Positions 59,911 through 64,000 of a stretch of DNA of 64,000 bases are shown one piece after another. A program made the translations under genes and the position numbers. The notes under the pieces are model-generated. The model did not search any database. It was not told the origin of the DNA and worked only from the letters and a program-made list of their open reading frames with translations. The DNA is from Isoetes taiwanensis (Eukaryota; Streptophyta; Lycopodiopsida; Isoetales; Isoetaceae), in the NCBI GenBank assembly GCA_021234155.1, contig JAJEKV010000264.1:188001-252000 (forward strand). The letters are read 5' to 3'. Each line of letters begins with the position of its first letter. The stretch's first letter is position 1.

Positions 59911-60059
59911 AAATTGGTAAACTTGCATCATTGCACAAGGATGCTATAATAGGTGAGTGCTCTTGTAGGCATTTGCATTATTAAGTATCATTCTATGTCT
60001 CTAACATACGTAACCCCACAAAAGTATTCTATTGTGGTCCAAGAATGCTAAATGAACTT

Positions 60060-60290
60060 AGACATAATTCTAGAGAGTTCAACTTGACAAAAAATACTAG
60101 ATTCGAATTTCACAAGGAATTTTTTTAGAGATCTTTTGTTCGATGCCATGATAAGCAACTACAGTTCTTCCAACAACAAGAAGAATATTAATATTGGTAT
60201 TAGGTATAAGCATGTACAAAAAGGCTGGTCTATGATTAAAAAAAAAAATTAAAGCATATACATAGGCAAACAGAAGTAGAGAAGAAGGCT
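60060..60290 (+). repeat. Right arm end of the RBOH inverted duplication
   Basis: 60060-60100 (GAGTTCAACTTGACAAAAAA) parallels 53950-53990, and 60170-60290 in reverse resembles 53740-53870 (ATGCTTATACCTA, CTATATGCTTTAAT-type). Poly-A at 60238-60250. Confidence 0.5.
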
Positions 60291-60438
60291 CGATACAGAA
60301 TGAGAGTCTGTGCACAACATGGTAGTAGGATGTAATGCAGCATTTACATAGTTATGATGTCTAGGATCATATTAATGATGTCTACACTACATTATGATGT
60401 CTAGTTCTAGAGCAATTGTTCAAAGAATAGCTCCCATA

Positions 60439-60612
60439 GCCCTATTCGAGCTCAAACATGAAGCTCTGAAAACATGTTTGCTAGATTTCAATCAGGTTCT
60501 TACTGAGATTGCCACGACATTGTTTGCCCTATTCGAGCTCAAACATGAAGCTCTGAAAACATGTTTGCTAGATTTCAATCAGGTTCTTACTGAGATTGCC
60601 ACGACATCCGTC
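60439..60612 (+). repeat. In-frame 87-bp tandem duplication in an open frame
   Basis: GCCCTATTCGAGCTCAAACA starts at 60439 and 60526. The open frame 60394-60666 spans both copies, so ELKHEALKTCLLDFN and NQVLTEIATT are repeated. I do not recognise the protein; it lies just upstream of the Ty3/gypsy fragment and may belong to that element. Confidence 0.85.
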
Positions 60613-60756
60613 ACTGTCACGAATCAAAGTTCAAAGAAAACTGGAAGGACCCATGGGAGGGAATAAAGGCGAACTTTGCAATTTAAGTCTGTCTTCAATT
60701 TGCATTGTTGGGACCTGCTCCAGCAAATCAGGTTAGTACATTGAGTATTTCTAAAT

Positions 60757-61220
60757 CATCAGTTCGCTTTCCAAGTTTTAAAGGATGCCATCATTAATCC
60801 TCCTATTCTGCATTTGCCAAAGTTTGGTCTACCTTACTTGTTATATGTTGATGCAAGTGGTATGACTTTTCCACATTGGTCCTCCTATAATTGCAAGAGC
60901 CACGGCTATTGGGCCACGGCTATTGGGATAGCTATTCATGGTGGTGTTCATATGGCTTGTGACTTTCTAAGAACTATCAATGCCCCAGAAGATTTGTTCA
61001 TGACTATACTTGGCAAAAGATATCACTTCAAACAACCAATATATATGGACATTGTGAAGTCAATATTTAGGTTTACAGGAGTTGTTATGGTTGTGCTTGT
61101 TGGATAGTCGATGGTGCAATAAAAGCTGGTAAGGTTTCCTTGGCTCTTGGATGGACTGATTGGCTTCAATACATTTTGGTACTCACATCACTTGTTCGTT
61201 GTGGTTATGTTATACTGATA
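60757..61220 (+). pseudogene. Ty3/gypsy RNase H fragment fused in frame to an RBOH fragment
   Basis: From about 60762 the frame reads FQVLKDAIINPPILHLP and YLLYVDASG, the start of the RNase H domain of Ty3/gypsy polyproteins (the DAS motif holds the first catalytic Asp). Without a stop it passes at about 60860 into RBOH-like FPHWSSYNCKS, IGIAIHGGVHMACDFL (haem His pair) and FTGVVMVVLVG, ending at TAG (61105-61107). RBOH similarity continues in another frame to WYSHHLFVVVML near 61215. CCACGGCTATTGGG is duplicated at 60900-60928. The RBOH part is very close to 58095-58440. Confidence 0.75.
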
Positions 61221-61900
61221 TTGCACTATTTTCCTAACTAGTTTCTCGAATGCAGCCCTCTTCATCCAATAGAACTGGTGCCACATATCATCCTCAAAAG
61301 AGGGGAGGCAATTCCAAGCAAATGTAGACAGTAGCTTTGGAAAGCCAACCCCAGTTGAATAGCCCTCAAAAGCATGGCAATCATGCCCAAAATGGTCGGA
61401 TCCATCAAAATATTGCAAATAAGGCGAGAAGTATGATTCTAGAGCCGGGATTGAATGCAAATGGCTTCCAAACACAAAATATGGGACACTAGAAACTGGA
61501 AAACAAGAATATGGGATATTCCGGAACTTACCAAGAGGCAAAATCTTGACTGCGGGATAATTCGAGCTCGAATTGGCGCCAAGGAGGAGGCGGGAAAAAA
61601 AATCCCAGTGGAGCTCCCTCCTTTCCAATCGAAAATTATCCTAATGGGCCAGTTAGACGACAAGAGACATTTGCCTCTCGTCCATCTCTCACCGCATATG
61701 GTATAATTTTTATCTCTCGCCGTACACGACGAGAGTTAAAAAATTTTGAGCATGTGGCTAACGTAAGAGAGACCTCAACAATGTTATAATAACTGGCTAT
61801 CTTGAAAAACAAAATTTTGTAGACGTAAGTAATCAAAATAAGCCCTATCTTTTGAATCTAGGTTAGAGAATTCTCGTTTGTTACCTACAAGTATCTGGGA
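61221..61900 (-). other. Possible transposase remnant and gene-free sequence
   Basis: A minus-strand open frame (to 61628) contains DMWHQFYWMKRAAFEKLVRK near 61235-61295. This resembles the N-terminal region of PIF/Harbinger-type transposases or related plant nucleases (an F-R/W-M-x-x-x-x-F pattern). The rest of that frame has no recognised motif. The assignment is weak. Confidence 0.25.
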
Positions 61901-61972
61901 GTGGAGTTTCCTTCTACACTATGCTTGGACACTTCCATAAGATTGCGTGTAGCAGCAGCAGTGTGGGAATTT

Positions 61973-62048
61973 GACACCCCAGAGGGTGTCAAAAGCAAAA
62001 AAATGTATAAAATATTGCATTCCAGCCTGCTGCTGCAGCAGGCTGGAA
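61973..62048. repeat. Two adjacent hairpins
   Basis: GACACCC-CAGA-GGGTGTC at 61973-61990, and a perfect 13-bp stem TTCCAGCCTGCTG/CAGCAGGCTGGAA with a 3-base loop at 62020-62048. They lie directly upstream of the LINE fragment. Confidence 0.9.
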
Positions 62049-62096
62049 AGCACTTTATGCAATGCAGAACAATAACCACATAGTAGAATTGTATGA

Positions 62097-63105
62097 TTGG
62101 GGCATCAGGCACATATGTTCAGGGTATTGGTAGAGCACGTTCTTTTGTATGGGGTTGAAGTCTGGGGCCCAGTGGTGTCCCTTGCTACTTGGAGCGACTT
62201 AGAACAGATGCAAAAGGCCTTCTTAGCATGGGCACTCGGAGTGAAATCCACGGTCCCATATCAAATTTTGTTGCAGGAGACAGGTTTCCTGCCACTTCAG
62301 CGAGCGGCCCTTGATAGACACATCGTCTATTTCCAGAAGGTGGTAAATATGGATGATGATCGTCTACCGCACTTAGCTTATGCAGTGGACCACAACGACT
62401 CAAGAATTGTTGGAAGGATAAAAGAGTGCAGTGGCTAACTAGATGGAATGTCCAGGAGGACATGTGCATCCAGGTAGAAACAGAGGCAGATCGCGACAGC
62501 CTGAGATGTTACCTTGATGCTTGTTTCTCCAGCAAGCTTTGGGATTCCAGGGCCCTGGAGCAAGTCAAAACAGCACATTACAAGCAGCATATAAATCCCA
62601 CATTAGAACGAGGCCCACAACGCTACCTACGTTCACATCTGCCCATGAAAAAGTGCAGGCATATCGCCTCCATTCGCACAGATGCCCACCATCTCCGGAT
62701 TGAGACAGGTCGATGGATTGGGGAGCCACGTCAGGATAGGGTTTGTTAGTGCTGCCAGACGGGAGCTGTTAAGGATGAGTGTCACACTTTCCAGAGTTGC
62801 CCGGCATATGATCAGCTTCGGACACGCTATGCTCAGTTGATTAGACCTGATGAGCCGCTACACATGATACTGGGCACGACTTCGGTGCGCTCACTCGGAT
62901 CATACATTCAGGAAGTACTGGACTTGAGGGCTCAGATATGCCCCCAGTCAACCATTTAATCGTTGTCAGCAGTCTTATTGCTGCCACGGTTTTTCCCTCG
63001 AAAACCCTTCGGGGCGGGGGTTTTTTAATCCGGGCAGTAATGTGACTGCTGCGCCGATTGGTCTCCGTGGACGATAAAAACAATTCTATTCTATTCTATT
63101 CTCTC
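62097..63105 (+). mobile_element. 5'-truncated LINE (non-LTR retrotransposon)
   Basis: The frame from 62097 reads LVEHVLLYGVEVWGP and later PYQILLQETGFLPLQ, the segment that follows the reverse transcriptase domain in LINEs. After a one-base slip near 62425 another frame gives LRIETGRWIGEPRQDRVC, an in-frame TAG at 62747-62749, then DECHTFQSCPAYDQL, together a C-terminal CCHC-type zinc-binding segment. The frame ends at TAA (62957-62959). The 3' region has a GC-rich stem (CTCGAAAACCCTTCGGGG) and the element ends in ATTCTATTCTATTCT. Reverse transcriptase core and endonuclease are absent, as in 5'-truncated copies. The left border is uncertain. Confidence 0.8.
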
Positions 63106-64000
63106 AAAAACATTTTAAGGATGTTACATCTTTACGATGAATAAGAAACGCAAATCAAAGTGGAGGTGGTGTAATTCCCCTCTTGTTGTGGCATAATAGC
63201 TAAGTATATAAAAAAGCTTAAACAATGACCTCTTGCTAAATCATTCCTTGTTTTTCTTTTAACTAAGGATCTAGGCAAAAGTTGTTTTATCGTGTTATCC
63301 AAGATAACCTAAGGTCTACAATATTTCTATACTAGCATAGGCATAGATATTTTTTACTATAAATGACAAAAAATGCCTTATGCTTCCTTAATAGACAAAA
63401 ATTTAACTAACATACATTTAATTTCCAACAAATATAAAGTGTCTCTAACATCATTTTATTTTATTTATTTTTGCTTTGGTCCTCTTCTACATTTATGAAG
63501 ACATTGTACATGTATCATGATTTCTTGCTTCAAACTTTAAGCCATGTGGCATGAACTAAACTTAAACAACAGAGAGAACGTAAACACTTAAGCTTGACAA
63601 AGTCATGCTATTATAATATCGTAATAAACATAAGGTTCAGATTACTGTAAATTTTGGCTTAAATTATAACATATAATGTCTCCACCGCTATCGCATAGCG
63701 GCGCCGCTATCGTTTGTTTCCTCTGCAGCACTCTTCTCGACAGAGTTTCCATAGTTCCGAGTCCACTTGCTTAGCTTGGATGCTCAACTCGGCTCTATTT
63801 CCATAGATCATATCAACGCAAAACATGCTTCTTCTGCTCTGCTTCGATGATCTAATATGTAGCATTATAACAGGGGGTTTTTTTTTATGTTTTTGTACTG
63901 TTTTCTCTAAGGTTTTCATATGATTTGGTGGCCGTATTCATCCAGATGTACTAAAGAGTATTTCTAGAGTGCAATCTTTTGTTAGCCATTGATTTTTTAG
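63106..64000. other. Stretch without recognisable genes
   Basis: AT-rich sequence. A small palindromic GC-rich patch (CCGCTATCGCATAGCGG) lies near 63686-63702. A minus-strand open frame near 63707-63919 has no family match. Confidence 0.4.

Noticed and set aside
61188-61628. Complete minus-strand gene of 146 codons
   Set aside because: Only a short segment near its end resembles a transposase; the first part overlaps sequence with no conserved motif, so it is recorded only as a weak remnant.
62097-62749. Two host genes in different frames
   Set aside because: They are one LINE C-terminal region split by a frame slip, with a characteristic 3' tail (ATTCT)n.

Overview
The window reads as nuclear DNA of a land plant. 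Support comes from plant gene families (respiratory burst oxidase, caffeoyl-CoA O-methyltransferase, FCA-type RRM protein, plant-type DHHC acyltransferase, plant mitochondrial NAD/folate-type carrier), short GT-AG introns, a tRNA-iMet-primed miniature LTR element, a Helitron of the helicase plus RPA1 type, and long (TA)n tracts. The species cannot be fixed from sequence alone; a non-flowering plant is possible. No intact ordinary host gene is evident: nearly every recognisable coding stretch is a fragment or a decayed copy.

Layout. From the left edge to about 46.9 kb the window appears to be a chain of repeat units. A typical unit has a (TA)n border, a promoter-like module rich in CATGCATG and CCGTTGGATC-type motifs, a variable cargo, often a GAATCT-rich minisatellite, and a conserved terminus (TTCATAGTACAACCACTTGT or a variant) running into the next (TA)n. 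Units I resolve: U1 ends near 5.67 kb (tRNA m5C methyltransferase fragment); U2 5.67-13.69 kb (CCoAOMT and cyclin B fragments); U3 in reverse, 13.70-18.46 kb (FCA-like RRM1 exons); U4 18.46-24.08 kb (DHHC acyltransferase then DCAF1 exons); U5 24.1-29.34 kb (unrecognised exons); U6 29.34-30.81 kb (no cargo); U7 31.0-39.74 kb (Helitron helicase, RPA1-like gene and one unknown ORF); U8 39.75-45.09 kb (mitochondrial carrier exons on the opposite strand); U9 45.23-46.70 kb (no cargo, near copy of U6). The orientation of cargo exons, GAATCT blocks and termini agrees within most units, including the reversed one. I read this as a family of (TA)n-targeting elements that carry host gene pieces; this is an inference.

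From 46.9 kb the content changes: a CACTA-like non-autonomous element (47.17-48.84 kb), a complete 470-bp TRIM element with a 5-bp target duplication (49.58-50.05 kb), a long stretch without recognisable genes, then an RBOH (NADPH oxidase) pseudogene on the minus strand (54.06-57.62 kb), an inverted partial copy on the plus strand (58.1-59.9 kb) and a third piece fused in frame to a Ty3/gypsy RNase H fragment (60.76-61.22 kb). A tRNA-derived SINE sits in the first RBOH copy. A 5'-truncated LINE (62.1-63.1 kb) follows, and the last 0.9 kb holds nothing I recognise.

Two-copy tandem duplications with 43-196 bp units recur throughout the window.
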